DNA of 64,000 nt from Micromonospora sp. WMMD1102 (lineage in GTDB: Bacteria; Actinomycetota; Actinomycetes; Mycobacteriales; Micromonosporaceae): the NCBI RefSeq assembly GCF_029626265.1, contig NZ_JARUBN010000001.1, positions 1,426,001 through 1,490,000 of the forward strand, in the 5' to 3' direction. This document shows, one piece after another, positions 56,605 to 64,000 of the stretch; the first letter of the stretch is position 1, and every line of letters starts with the position of its first letter. The translations under genes were made by a program, and so were the position numbers. Under the pieces are notes generated by a model. That model was not told the origin of the DNA. It saw only the letters and a program-made list of their open reading frames with translations, and searched no databases.

Positions 56605-58737
56605 TCAGCAACGCAGCACGCGTACGCCGCCGGCCGGCACCCGGCAGACGCCCCGGTGGAAGGTGCCGTCCAGCAGGTCGGTGCCGGTGGTGCCGGGCAG
56701 CTCCAGCTCCCGGTCGGTGTGGTTGACCGCGACCAGGAACCGGCTGCCGTCGGCTCCGGCCCGGCGGACGAGTTCCACCCCCGCGGGCATCCCGTCCGGC
56801 GGGACCAGCCCGGCGTCCCGGTACGCCGCCCGGAGCACCGGGGCCAGGTCGGCGGCGTCGAGCCGGGTGGAGATGTACCAGGCGTGGCCGGAGCCGAGGG
56901 CGTGCCGGGTCACCGCCGGCCCACCGGCGGCCGGACCGTCCAGATAGCTCAGCACCGGTGCGGCGCCGTCCGGCACGACCACCTCGGCCCAGACGTCCCC
57001 GACCAGCTCCCCGGCCGAGTCGTCCCCGACCAGCTTGCCGACCAGCTCCCCGGCCGAGTCGTCCCCGACCAGCTCCCCGGTCGGGTCGACGCCGTCGGCG
57101 CCGAGCCGGACCGTCTCGCCGGACCGCAGCGGCAGGAACTCCTGCACGGTCAGCCCGAGCAGCTCGCGCAGCGCCCCCGGGTGCCCGCCGGGGTGGATGG
57201 CGTCGTCGGCGTCCGCGATGCCGGAGAAGTACGAGACCAGCAGCGTCCCGCCGCCCGCCACGTACCGGCGCAGGTTCTCCGCCGCGGCCGGGGTGGTCAG
57301 GTAGAGGCTCGGCACCACCACCAGCCGGTAGCCGTCGAGCGCCCGCTCCGGGTGCGCGAAGTCCACGGTGAGCCGGTCCCGCCAGAGCCGCTCGTAGTAG
57401 GCGGCCATCCGCTCCCGGTAGTCCAGGTCCACCGAGGGCCGCCAGTCCAGTTCCAGCGCCCACCAGGACTCCCAGTCCCAGAGCACCGCCGCGTGGGCGA
57501 CCACCCGGGTGCCGCGCAGCGGTTCCAGGCTGGGCAGGTCGGCGCCGAGCGCCACCACCTCGCGCCAGATCCGGGTGTCGGTGCCGCCGTGCGGCAGCAT
57601 CGCGCTGTGGAACTTCTCGGCACCGAACCGGGAGGCCCGCCACTGGAAGAAGAGCGCCGACTCGGCACCCCGGGCCAGGTGGGCCAGGCTGTTGCGGCGC
57701 AGCTCGCCGGGGCGCTTGGCGATGTTGCGGGGCTGCCAGTTCACCGCCGAGGTGGCGTGCTCCATCAGCAGCCAGGGCCGGCCGCCGGCCACCGCCCGGG
57801 TCAGGTCGGCGCACATGGACAGCTCGATGTGGTTGTCCGGCTCCTCGGCCCGCAGGTAGTGGTCGTTGGAGACCACGTCCACCTCGGCGGCCCAGCGCCA
57901 GTAGTCGATGGTCTTGCAGTTGGCGATCATGAAGTTCGTGGTCACCGGCACGCCGGGGGAGAGCCGGTGCAGGATGTCCCGCTCCCGCCGGAAGTTGGCC
58001 AGGTGGGCGTCGGAGGAGAAGCGCAGGAAGTCGAGCTGCTGGGTCGGGTTGACCGAGGTCGGCGCGGCGTACGGCGGCTCGATCTCGGCCCAGTCGGAGT
58101 AGCGCTGGCCCCAGAAGGTGGTACCCCAGGAGGCGTTGAGCCGGTCCAGGTCGTCGTCGTGCCGGTTACGCAGCCAGTCCCGGAACGCCTCGGCCGAGGT
58201 GGCGCAGTAGCAGAGCGCGTTGGCGCCGCCGTACTCGTTGTGCGAGTGCCAGAGCACCAGCGCCGGGTGCCCGGCGTAGCGGCGGGCGAGCTGTTCGGTG
58301 ATCCGCGCGCTCGCCTCGGCGTACGCGGGGGAGCTGGGGCAGAACGACTGTCGCGCCCCGCCGCCTAGTGTCGTCCCGTGCCGGTCGACGAGCCGGGCCT
58401 GCGGGTGACGGCGCCGGAACCAGGCCGGCGGTACGGCGGTCGGGGTGGCCAGGTCGACGCCGATCCCGCCGTCGTGCAGCAGGTCGAGCAGCCGGTCGAA
58501 CCAGCCGAACTCGAACCGGCCCTCGGCCGGCTCGAGCAGCGCCCAGGCGAAGATCCCGACGCTCACCAGGTTCACCCCGGCCACCCGCATCAGCTCGACG
58601 TCCTCGGCCCAGACGGATTCGGGCCACTGCTCGGGGTTGTAGTCGCCGCCGTACGCCAGCCGGGCCAGTCGGGGCAGCGGCCCGGCCCGGCCGGCGGAGT
58701 CCTCGGCGGCGGCCACGAGTTGCGGGGTCTGACTCAT
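56605..58737 (-). CDS. GH42 beta-galactosidase
   Basis: A 710-residue cytoplasmic enzyme (no signal peptide) that releases galactose from galacto-oligosaccharides. The family blocks are AYGGDYNPEQWPESVWAEDV, acid/base E168 (LWHSHNEYGG), CYCATSAEAFRDWLR and nucleophile E326 (WLLMEHATSAVNW). The three-domain length is normal apart from a repeat insert GELVGDDSA near residues 560-585. The start at ATG 58737 gives MSQTPQLVAA; a longer start (58788) lies across the operator region. It has its own promoter with an operator at 58753-58766 and is divergent from the ABC importer. Confidence 0.94.
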   Translation of the reverse strand: MSQTPQLVAAAEDSAGRAGPLPRLARLAYGGDYNPEQWPESVWAEDVELMRVAGVNLVSVGIFAWALLEPAEGRFEFGWFDRLLDLLHDGGIGVDLATPTAVPPAWFRRRHPQARLVDRHGTTLGGGARQSFCPSSPAYAEASARITEQLARRYAGHPALVLWHSHNEYGGANALCYCATSAEAFRDWLRNRHDDDLDRLNASWGTTFWGQRYSDWAEIEPPYAAPTSVNPTQQLDFLRFSSDAHLANFRRERDILHRLSPGVPVTTNFMIANCKTIDYWRWAAEVDVVSNDHYLRAEEPDNHIELSMCADLTRAVAGGRPWLLMEHATSAVNWQPRNIAKRPGELRRNSLAHLARGAESALFFQWRASRFGAEKFHSAMLPHGGTDTRIWREVVALGADLPSLEPLRGTRVVAHAAVLWDWESWWALELDWRPSVDLDYRERMAAYYERLWRDRLTVDFAHPERALDGYRLVVVPSLYLTTPAAAENLRRYVAGGGTLLVSYFSGIADADDAIHPGGHPGALRELLGLTVQEFLPLRSGETVRLGADGVDPTGELVGDDSAGELVGKLVGDDSAGELVGDVWAEVVVPDGAAPVLSYLDGPAAGGPAVTRHALGSGHAWYISTRLDAADLAPVLRAAYRDAGLVPPDGMPAGVELVRRAGADGSRFLVAVNHTDRELELPGTTGTDLLDGTFHRGVCRVPAGGVRVLRC
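57001..57066. repeat. Two identical 27-bp repeats inside the GH42 gene
   Basis: GACCAGCTCCCCGGCCGAGT and the following 7 bases occur at 57001-57027 and again at 57040-57066, with a 12-bp partial copy between them and a diverged copy after. The inserted sequence encodes GDDSAGELV units in a surface loop of the protein. Confidence 0.8.
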
Positions 58738-58752
58738 GCGGGCTCTCCGTAC

Positions 58753-58766
58753 TGTGCGCGCTCCCA
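58753..58766. promoter_or_regulatory. LacI-type operator upstream of GH42
   Basis: TGTGCGCGCTCCCA lies 16-29 bp upstream of the GH42 start, matching the consensus with one change in the core. Position near or downstream of the transcription start suits repression. Confidence 0.65.
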
Positions 58767-58824
58767 ACGGTAGTGCGCATGATTGCACACGGATCTACAA
58801 GGCGAACAAGTGCTGAACCGTGTC

Positions 58825-58853
58825 TTGACATGATCGATCGCCAGTCCAAGACT
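58825..58853 (+). promoter_or_regulatory. Promoter of the sugar ABC importer operon
   Basis: TTGACA (58825-58830) and AAGACT (58848-58853) are separated by 17 bp. The operator at 58853-58866 begins at the end of the -10 box, so repressor binding would block transcription initiation. Confidence 0.75.
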
Positions 58854-58866
58854 GTGAGCGCTCCCA
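58853..58866. promoter_or_regulatory. LacI-type operator at the importer promoter
   Basis: TGTGAGCGCTCCCA, the best copy of the palindrome in this locus, covers the expected transcription start of the importer operon. Confidence 0.85.
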
Positions 58867-58919
58867 GTTGTTTCTGGTCGATCACCAGCCGATGACACCA
58901 CGGAAACTGAGAGGTTGAG

Positions 58920-60221
58920 ATGACCCGTACGCTCGGTGCGAAGATCCTCGCGGTGGCTCTCGGCGCCAGCCTGGTCGCCGCCTGCACATCCTCGTCCGAC
59001 GACGACCCGGCGGAGCCCACCGGCCCGGTCGAGCTGACCTTCTGGTCCTGGACGCCGAACATCGAGAAGCTGGTCGACCGGTGGAACGCCGACAACCCGG
59101 AGACCAAGGTGACGCTGAGCAAGCAGGCCGGCGGCGGGGACATCGTCACCAAGCTGCTCACCGCCGCCAAGGCGGGCAACCCGCCGGACCTCGCCCAGGT
59201 CGAATACCAGTCCCTGCCGACCCTGGTCAGCAACGACGTGCTGGCCGACATCGCCGAGCAGGCCAAGCCGCTTCAGGAGAAGTTCGCCGAGGGCAACTGG
59301 CAGCAGGTGACCCTCGGCACCGACGCGGTGTACGCGATCCCGCAGGACGCCGCGCCGATGATGCTCTACTACCGCGCCGACCTCTTCGGACAGTACGGGC
59401 TGACCGTGCCGAAGACCTGGGAGGAGTTCGCGCAGACCGCCCGTAGCCTGCGCGGCAAGACGAAGAAGCACCATCTCACCACCTTCTCGGCCACCGACCC
59501 GGGCTGGTTCGCCGGGCTGGCCCAGCAGGCCGGCGCGAACTGGTGGTCGATCGACGGCGAGTCCTGGCGGGTCACCGTCGACGACGCCGGCACGAAGAAG
59601 GTCGCCGACTACTGGGGCGGGCTGGTCGCCGAGGGCGTGGTCGACGGCAAGCCGATGTACACCCCGGAGTGGAACAAGGCGCTCAACGACGGCACCCTGC
59701 TGGCCTGGCCGAGCGCGGTCTGGGCCCCCGGCGTGCTCGTCGGCAACGCGCCGGCCACCAAGGGCAAATGGGCGATGGCGCCGCTGCCACAGTGGAACGC
59801 CGGCGAGAACAGGACCGGCAACTGGGGCGGCTCCTCGACCGGGGTCACCGCCGCCTCGAAGCACAAGACGGCAGCGGTCCGCTTCGCCACCTGGCTGAAC
59901 AGCGACCCGGCCGCCACCACCATGCTGGTCCGGGACTGCGCGGTCTATCCGGCCGCCCGGGACGCCCAGTCCGGCCCGGCGCTCGCCTCGCCGCCCGACT
60001 TCTTCGCCAACCAGGCCGACTTCTATCCGCTGGCCAAGCAGATCGCCGACACCGCCGCCGGGGTCACCTGGGGGCCGAACGTCAACGTCACCTACGAGAC
60101 CTACCAGGACGCGTTCGGCAGGGCGATCACCGCCAAGACGCCGTTCGGCGCGGCGGTGGACGCGATGCAGACCGCAACCGTGGAAGACATGCGCAAGAAC
60201 GGCTTCACCATCGCCGGCTGA
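58920..60221 (+). CDS. Sugar ABC transporter substrate-binding lipoprotein
   Basis: A 433-residue family-1 extracellular solute-binding protein. The signal peptide ends with lipobox LVAAC (C22). The mature part has the usual features: VELTFWSWTPNIEKLVDRWN, YAIPQDAAPMMLYYRADLFG, PKTWEEFAQTAR and a C-terminal repeat of helical segments. It most likely binds galacto-oligosaccharides released by the GH53 enzymes, inferred from context. It is the first gene of the importer operon; no ATPase gene is present here, so a shared MsiK-like ATPase is expected elsewhere. Confidence 0.93.
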   Translation: MTRTLGAKILAVALGASLVAACTSSSDDDPAEPTGPVELTFWSWTPNIEKLVDRWNADNPETKVTLSKQAGGGDIVTKLLTAAKAGNPPDLAQVEYQSLPTLVSNDVLADIAEQAKPLQEKFAEGNWQQVTLGTDAVYAIPQDAAPMMLYYRADLFGQYGLTVPKTWEEFAQTARSLRGKTKKHHLTTFSATDPGWFAGLAQQAGANWWSIDGESWRVTVDDAGTKKVADYWGGLVAEGVVDGKPMYTPEWNKALNDGTLLAWPSAVWAPGVLVGNAPATKGKWAMAPLPQWNAGENRTGNWGGSSTGVTAASKHKTAAVRFATWLNSDPAATTMLVRDCAVYPAARDAQSGPALASPPDFFANQADFYPLAKQIADTAAGVTWGPNVNVTYETYQDAFGRAITAKTPFGAAVDAMQTATVEDMRKNGFTIAG

Positions 60222-60236
60222 CCGAACGGAGATTCG

Positions 60237-61166
60237 ATGCGAACGGCCACCCCCGGGGTGCGCCGCCGGGGAAGACGTACGGGCATCCCGTACGTCTTCC
60301 TCGCCCCGGCGGTGATCCTGTTCCTCGCCTTCTTCCTCGCCCCGATCGGGTACGCGGGATATCTGAGCCTGCGCAAGGTCCGGGTCTCCGGGCTGGGGCT
60401 CGGGCGGGGCTCCCGGACCGAGGTCTTCGCCGGGCTGGAGAACTACCGCAACGCCGTCACCGACTCAGAACTCTGGTCCGGGGTGCTGCGGGTGCTCGGC
60501 TACGGCGCGCTGCTGCTGCCGACCATGCTGGGGCTGGCACTGCTCTTCGCGCTGCTGCTGGACCGGCCCCGGGCCCAGCTCGCCCGGTTCAGCCGTACCG
60601 CGATCTTCCTGCCGTACGCCGTGCCGGCGGTGATCGCCAGCCTGCTCTGGGGCTTCCTCTACCTGCCGGCGACGAGTCCGCTCAACGACCTGCTGGCCCG
60701 GTTCGGACTGCCCGAGCCGGACCTGCTCGGCACCGACGCGGTCTTCTACGCGGTGGTCAACATCGCCCTCTGGGGCGGCGTCGGGTTCAACATGATCGTG
60801 CTCTACACCGCGCTCCGGGCGATCCCGCCGGAGCTGTACGAGTCGGCCCGGCTGGACGGTTGCAACGAGATCCAGATCGCCCTCCGGATCAAGATCCCGC
60901 TGCTCGCGCCGGCCCTGGTGATGACCACGCTGTTCACGATGGTCGCCACGTTGCAGGTGTTCAGCGAGCCGATGACGCTGGCCCCGATGACCAACTCGAT
61001 CCCGTCGACCTGGACCCCGCTGATGAAGGTCTACCGGGACGCCTTCGCCACCGACGACCGGTACGCCGCCGCGGCCACCTCGGTGCTGCTCGCCGCGACC
61101 ACCCTGGTGCTGTCGCTCGGCTTCCTGCGCCTGGTGCAGCGGCGGGCCTTCGGACAGGAGCAGTAG
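60237..61166 (+). CDS. Sugar ABC transporter permease (MalF-type)
   Basis: A 309-residue permease with six transmembrane helices (IPYVFLAPAVILFLAFFLAP; VLGYGALLLPTMLGLALLFA; AIFLPYAVPAVIASLLWGFL). The EAA loop is YESARLDGCNEIQIALRIKI, which contacts the ATPase. It starts 15 bp after the binding-protein gene. The length and layout are typical for carbohydrate importers (CUT1 family). Confidence 0.94.
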   Translation: MRTATPGVRRRGRRTGIPYVFLAPAVILFLAFFLAPIGYAGYLSLRKVRVSGLGLGRGSRTEVFAGLENYRNAVTDSELWSGVLRVLGYGALLLPTMLGLALLFALLLDRPRAQLARFSRTAIFLPYAVPAVIASLLWGFLYLPATSPLNDLLARFGLPEPDLLGTDAVFYAVVNIALWGGVGFNMIVLYTALRAIPPELYESARLDGCNEIQIALRIKIPLLAPALVMTTLFTMVATLQVFSEPMTLAPMTNSIPSTWTPLMKVYRDAFATDDRYAAAATSVLLAATTLVLSLGFLRLVQRRAFGQEQ

Positions 61167-61221
61167 CGATGGCCGGACGAGCAGCAGCAATGGCCGGACA
61201 GGAGCGGTAGCGATGGCCGGA
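61151..61221 (+). repeat. 27-bp direct repeat across the permease gene junction
   Basis: CGGACAGGAGCAGTAGCGAT plus 7 bases (61151-61177) recurs with one change at 61195-61221. Each copy includes SD-like AGGAG, a stop (TAG) and ATG GCC GGA. The duplication leaves a 13-codon minor ORF (61169-61210) between the two permease genes. Confidence 0.8.
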
Positions 61222-62133
61222 ACCGACACCGTCTCCACCCCGGCCACGGTCGCCGGGGCCGGACTGCCGGCGCGCGACCCGGCGGGCGGTGCGCCCGCGC
61301 CGGGCCGGCTCGGCCGACTGGTCCCGACCGTGGTCCTGCTGGTCGGGGCGCTCTACTGCCTGCTGCCGGTGGCCTGGGTGCTGGTCGCCGCGAGCAAGGA
61401 CGCGGCCAGTCTCTTCACCAGCTCCACCTTCGCCCCCGGCGACGCGCTGCCGGGCAACCTCGCCGACGTCTCGACGTACCGGGACGGGCTGTTCTGGCGG
61501 TGGATGCTGAACACCCTGCTCTACGCCGGGGTCGGTGCGGCGCTCTCCGCGGCCGTCTCCGGGCTGAGCGGCTACACCCTGGCCAAGTTCCGGTTCCCGG
61601 GCCGGGCGGTGGTGTTCAACGTACTGCTGGCCGGGGTGCTGGTGCCGCAGATCACCCTGGCGGTTCCGCAGTACCTGCTGCTGGCGAAGGTGGGGATGAC
61701 CGACACGTACTGGTCGGTGCTGCTGCCCAGCATCGTCAGCCCGTACGGCATCTACCTGGCCCGGATCTACGCGGCGGCGGCGGTGCCGGACTCGGTCGTC
61801 GAGGCGGCCCGGGTCGACGGGGCGGGCGAGTTCGGCATCTTCCGCCGGGTGGCGCTGCCGATGATGGTGCCCGGCCTGGTCACCGTCTTCCTGTTGCAGT
61901 TCGTGGCGATCTGGAACAACTTCCTGCTGCCGTTCATCATGCTCGCGAACGACGAGCGGTTCCCGGTAACGCTCGGCCTCTACACGCTGCTCAACCAGGG
62001 CAACACCCAGCCGGCGCTCTACCGGCTGGTGATCGCCGGGTCGCTGGTGTCGATCATTCCGCTGGTGGCGCTCTTCCTGTCGCTGCAACGCTACTGGCGG
62101 ATCGACCTGCTCTCCGGCGCGACCAAGGCGTGA
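61213..62133 (+). CDS. Sugar ABC transporter permease (MalG-type)
   Basis: A 306-residue permease with six helices (VVLLVGALYCLLPVAWVLVA; MLNTLLYAGVGAALSAAVSG; LLAGVLVPQITLAVPQYLLL) and the EAA loop VEAARVDGAGEFGIFRRVAL. It starts at the second copy of the junction repeat, with AGGAG at 61200-61204. An alternative ATG at 61169 is out of frame and ends early. It completes the importer with the MalF-type partner. Confidence 0.94.
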   Translation: MAGTDTVSTPATVAGAGLPARDPAGGAPAPGRLGRLVPTVVLLVGALYCLLPVAWVLVAASKDAASLFTSSTFAPGDALPGNLADVSTYRDGLFWRWMLNTLLYAGVGAALSAAVSGLSGYTLAKFRFPGRAVVFNVLLAGVLVPQITLAVPQYLLLAKVGMTDTYWSVLLPSIVSPYGIYLARIYAAAAVPDSVVEAARVDGAGEFGIFRRVALPMMVPGLVTVFLLQFVAIWNNFLLPFIMLANDERFPVTLGLYTLLNQGNTQPALYRLVIAGSLVSIIPLVALFLSLQRYWRIDLLSGATKA

Positions 62134-62223
62134 CGGGGCGTGGCGGCGGGCGACGGGGCGGGGGCGAGCCGTGTCACAAGCTCCGGTGCCGCCGCCGGGT
62201 GCGGACGCAGGGACAATGACAGG

Positions 62224-63252
62224 GTGACCGCGCCTGACCGCAGCCGTACCCGCCGGACGAGGCCCCGCCCGACCATGGACGACGTGGCGGCGGTGGCCGG
62301 GGTATCCCGGGGGACCGTCTCCCGGGTGCTCAACGGCGGGCACAACGTGAGCGGCCCCGCGCTGGAGGCCGTCCGCCGGGCGATCCGCAAGACCGGGTAC
62401 GTGCTCAACCAGCACGCCCGGAGCCTGGTCACCCAGCGCTCGGACTCGGTCGCCTTCATCCTCTCCGAGCCGCAGGACCGGCTCTTCGAGGACCCGAACT
62501 TCAACATCCTGCTCCGGGGCTGCACCCAGGAGCTGGCCGAGCACGACATCACCCTGCTGCTGACCATCGCCGGCACCTCCGAGGACCGCAAGCGGGTCGG
62601 CCGGTACGTCACCGCCGGGCACGTGGACGGGGCACTGGTGATCTCCACCCACGCCGGCAGCCCGCTGCTGGACGAGCTGGACGCCCGGGGGCTGCCCTTC
62701 GTCGCCGTCGGCCGCCCGCTCGGCTGGGACCGCGAGGTCAGCTACGTCGCCGCCGACGACCGGGGCGGAGCCCGGCAGATGGTCAGCTATCTGCGCTCCC
62801 GGGGACACCGGACCATCGGCACCATCACCGGCCCGCTGGACACCTCGGGTGGCGTCGACCGGCTCGCCGGCTACCACGACGTGCTCGGCGAGACCGACCC
62901 CCGGCTGGTGGTGGCCGGCGACTACACCTCGGACGGCGGCGAGGCGGCGATGGAACGGCTGCTGCGCCAGGCGCCCGAACTGGACGCCGTCTTCGTCAGC
63001 TCCGACCTGATGGCCACCGGCGCGATCGCCGCGCTGCACCGGGCCGGCAGACGGGTACCCGAGGACGTCGCCGTCGGCGGCTTCGACGACTCCAAGGTCG
63101 CCAGCACCTCGGTACCCCGGCTGACCACGATCCGGCAGCCGTGGGCCCGGATCAGCGCCGAGATGGTCCGGCTGCTCCTGGGCCACCTGGCCGGCGACTC
63201 GCACGCCGCGGTCATCCTCCCCACCGAGCTGGTGGTCCGGGAGTCCGCGTAA
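62224..63252 (+). CDS. LacI-family repressor of the galactan locus
   Basis: A 342-residue repressor; I place the start at GTG 62224, directly before the HTH. The headpiece is PTMDDVAAVAGVSRGTVSRV with LNGGHNVSGPALEAVRRAIR, and the effector domain has the periplasmic-binding-protein fold (AFILSEPQDRLFEDPNFNIL; VDGALVISTHAGSPLLDELD; SSDLMATGAIAALHRAGRRV). It is the last gene in the locus. The four TGTGAGCGCTCCCA-type palindromes are its likely targets, with a galacto-oligosaccharide or galactose as inducer (inference). Confidence 0.94.
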   Translation: MTAPDRSRTRRTRPRPTMDDVAAVAGVSRGTVSRVLNGGHNVSGPALEAVRRAIRKTGYVLNQHARSLVTQRSDSVAFILSEPQDRLFEDPNFNILLRGCTQELAEHDITLLLTIAGTSEDRKRVGRYVTAGHVDGALVISTHAGSPLLDELDARGLPFVAVGRPLGWDREVSYVAADDRGGARQMVSYLRSRGHRTIGTITGPLDTSGGVDRLAGYHDVLGETDPRLVVAGDYTSDGGEAAMERLLRQAPELDAVFVSSDLMATGAIAALHRAGRRVPEDVAVGGFDDSKVASTSVPRLTTIRQPWARISAEMVRLLLGHLAGDSHAAVILPTELVVRESA

Positions 63253-63340
63253 CGACCGGGATGTCCGGACCTGCCCGGGGCGGGCACGGTGATCCGCCCG
63301 GTTCCGCGCTCGATGATCTGGCACGCTGGAAGGCGTGCTG

Positions 63341-64000
63341 ATGGTGCCGGTACGCCAGCTCGGAGAGGCCGAGCGCGGCGCGGTGGAGCGGATCCTCGAC
63401 CTCGACCCCTTCGCCGCCGCGCAGGTGGCCGAGCGGGTCGCCGCGAACGGCCTGTCCTGGTGGCGGGCCGACGGTCGGGTGCTCGGCTACGGCACCCGGG
63501 ACAACCTCGAGTCCGTCTGCTGGCTCGGCGGGCAGGTCACCCCGGTCTGCGCCGGCCGGCCGGCGATCGCCGCCTTCGCCGAGGCGCTCGGTGCCGAGGA
63601 ACGCACCTGCTCGTCGATCGTCGGGCGGGCCGACGGGGTGCTCGGGCTCTGGGAGCGGCTCTCCGGGCGGTGGGGACCGGCCCGGGACGTACGCCCGAAC
63701 CAGCCGCTGCTGATGACCGGCTCGGTGCCGCAGGTGGCGCCGGACCCGGAGGTACACCCGGTGCGCACCGGCGAGATCGACGCGCTGTTCCCGGCGGCGG
63801 TGGCGATGTACACCGAGGAGGTCGGCGTGTCGCCGCTGGCCGAGGATGGCGGGCGGGCGTACCGGCAGCGGGTGGCCGAGCTGGTCCGGGCCCGCCGGGC
63901 GTACGCCCGGATCGTCGACGGCCAGGTGGTCTTCAAGGCCGAACTGGCGGTCGTCACCCGGCGCACCGCGCAGATCCAGGGGGTCTGGGTCGATCCCGCC
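63341..64000 (+). CDS. GNAT-family acetyltransferase with DUF4081 domain, 5' part
   Basis: This gene runs off the right edge; 220 codons are visible. ATG 63341 is 7 bp after GGAAGG (63328-63333); a GTG at 63335 would be too close. The N-terminal DUF4081 part begins VPVRQLGEAERGAVERILDL and DPFAAAQVAERVAANGLSWW, and the GNAT part starts near the window end. As far as I recall, this gene lies directly after ispG in related actinobacteria, so it marks the right boundary of the inserted galactan/CotH block. Confidence 0.85.
   Translation, partial: MVPVRQLGEAERGAVERILDLDPFAAAQVAERVAANGLSWWRADGRVLGYGTRDNLESVCWLGGQVTPVCAGRPAIAAFAEALGAEERTCSSIVGRADGVLGLWERLSGRWGPARDVRPNQPLLMTGSVPQVAPDPEVHPVRTGEIDALFPAAVAMYTEEVGVSPLAEDGGRAYRQRVAELVRARRAYARIVDGQVVFKAELAVVTRRTAQIQGVWVDPA

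Noticed and set aside
60961..63324. 787-codon minus-strand reading frame over the permease and lacI genes
   Set aside because: Antisense to well-supported genes and lacks any recognisable domain.
1..64000. CRISPR arrays, rRNA and tRNA genes
   Set aside because: No regular spaced repeats, no conserved rRNA blocks and no tRNA-like GGTTCGA(A/G)TCC arms in a cloverleaf context were seen by eye; not excluded by computation.

Overview
The window is high-GC DNA from a filamentous actinobacterium, most likely a member of the Micromonosporaceae (Micromonospora, Plantactinospora or Polymorphospora type). This rests on base and codon use, abundant GTG starts, the order rpsB-tsf-pyrH-frr-cdsA-rlmN with dxr-rseP-ispG further on, a Cys-rich/XRE-DUF5753/DUF397 cluster, and a DUF4081 GNAT gene that I recall lying close to ispG in relatives. 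The species cannot be fixed from sequence alone. I saw no rRNA, tRNA or CRISPR.

Layout. 1-2.0 kb (minus): the 5' part of a ComM/YifB AAA gene, a decayed threonine-aldolase-like gene and yraN. 2.2-12 kb (plus): a Pro-rich membrane protein, rpsB, tsf, pyrH, frr, cdsA, rlmN and a DivIVA-like protein. 12.2-27.3 kb: a mixed block with a DUF2631-like protein, a fused metallo-beta-lactamase/Rieske protein, a TetR-controlled FAD oxidoreductase and MMPL exporter, small hypotheticals, a LysR gene facing a damaged DUF1801/DUF402 locus, an IS3 scar, and a two-component system next to a DUF6326 membrane protein. 27.5-35 kb (minus): the two most interesting units. The first is a two-gene module of a STAND NTPase (NLR-like) and a small all-helical protein that carry matching RHIM-like amyloid motifs, one at the N-terminus and one at the C-terminus. 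The second is a tightly overlapping five-gene operon of a Ycf46-like AAA ATPase, a Ycf35-like DUF1257 protein, a DUF2997 protein, a membrane helix-hairpin-helix protein and a minimal radical-SAM protein. 35-44.7 kb: a GH11 xylanase, a broken methyltransferase, a zinc-ribbon protein, a GNAT, the XRE/DUF397 cluster, a coiled-coil protein with a membrane-anchored trypsin-like protease, and a divergent 802-residue sensor kinase with its regulator. 44.8-48.5 kb: dxr-rseP-ispG. 48.6-63.3 kb: padR, a DUF4956/VTC/CotH operon, and a complete beta-1,4-galactan utilisation locus. 63.3 kb to the end: the 5' part of a DUF4081 GNAT gene.

How it works together. The galactan locus holds two secreted GH53 endo-galactanases, a GH42 beta-galactosidase, an ABC importer (lipoprotein plus two permeases) and a LacI regulator. 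Four copies of a TGTGAGCGCTCCCA-type palindrome sit in its two regulatory gaps, so one repressor probably controls all of it. The locus appears to be inserted between ispG and the DUF4081 GNAT gene. The MEP-pathway pair dxr and ispG flanks the rseP-like protease in a translationally coupled operon. The NLR/effector pair is best explained as an amyloid-signalled immune or regulated-cell-death device. The Ycf46/Ycf35/DUF2997/HhH/radical-SAM operon has no assigned function and may be a modification system.

Functions come from motif recognition by eye. No database search or computation was run.
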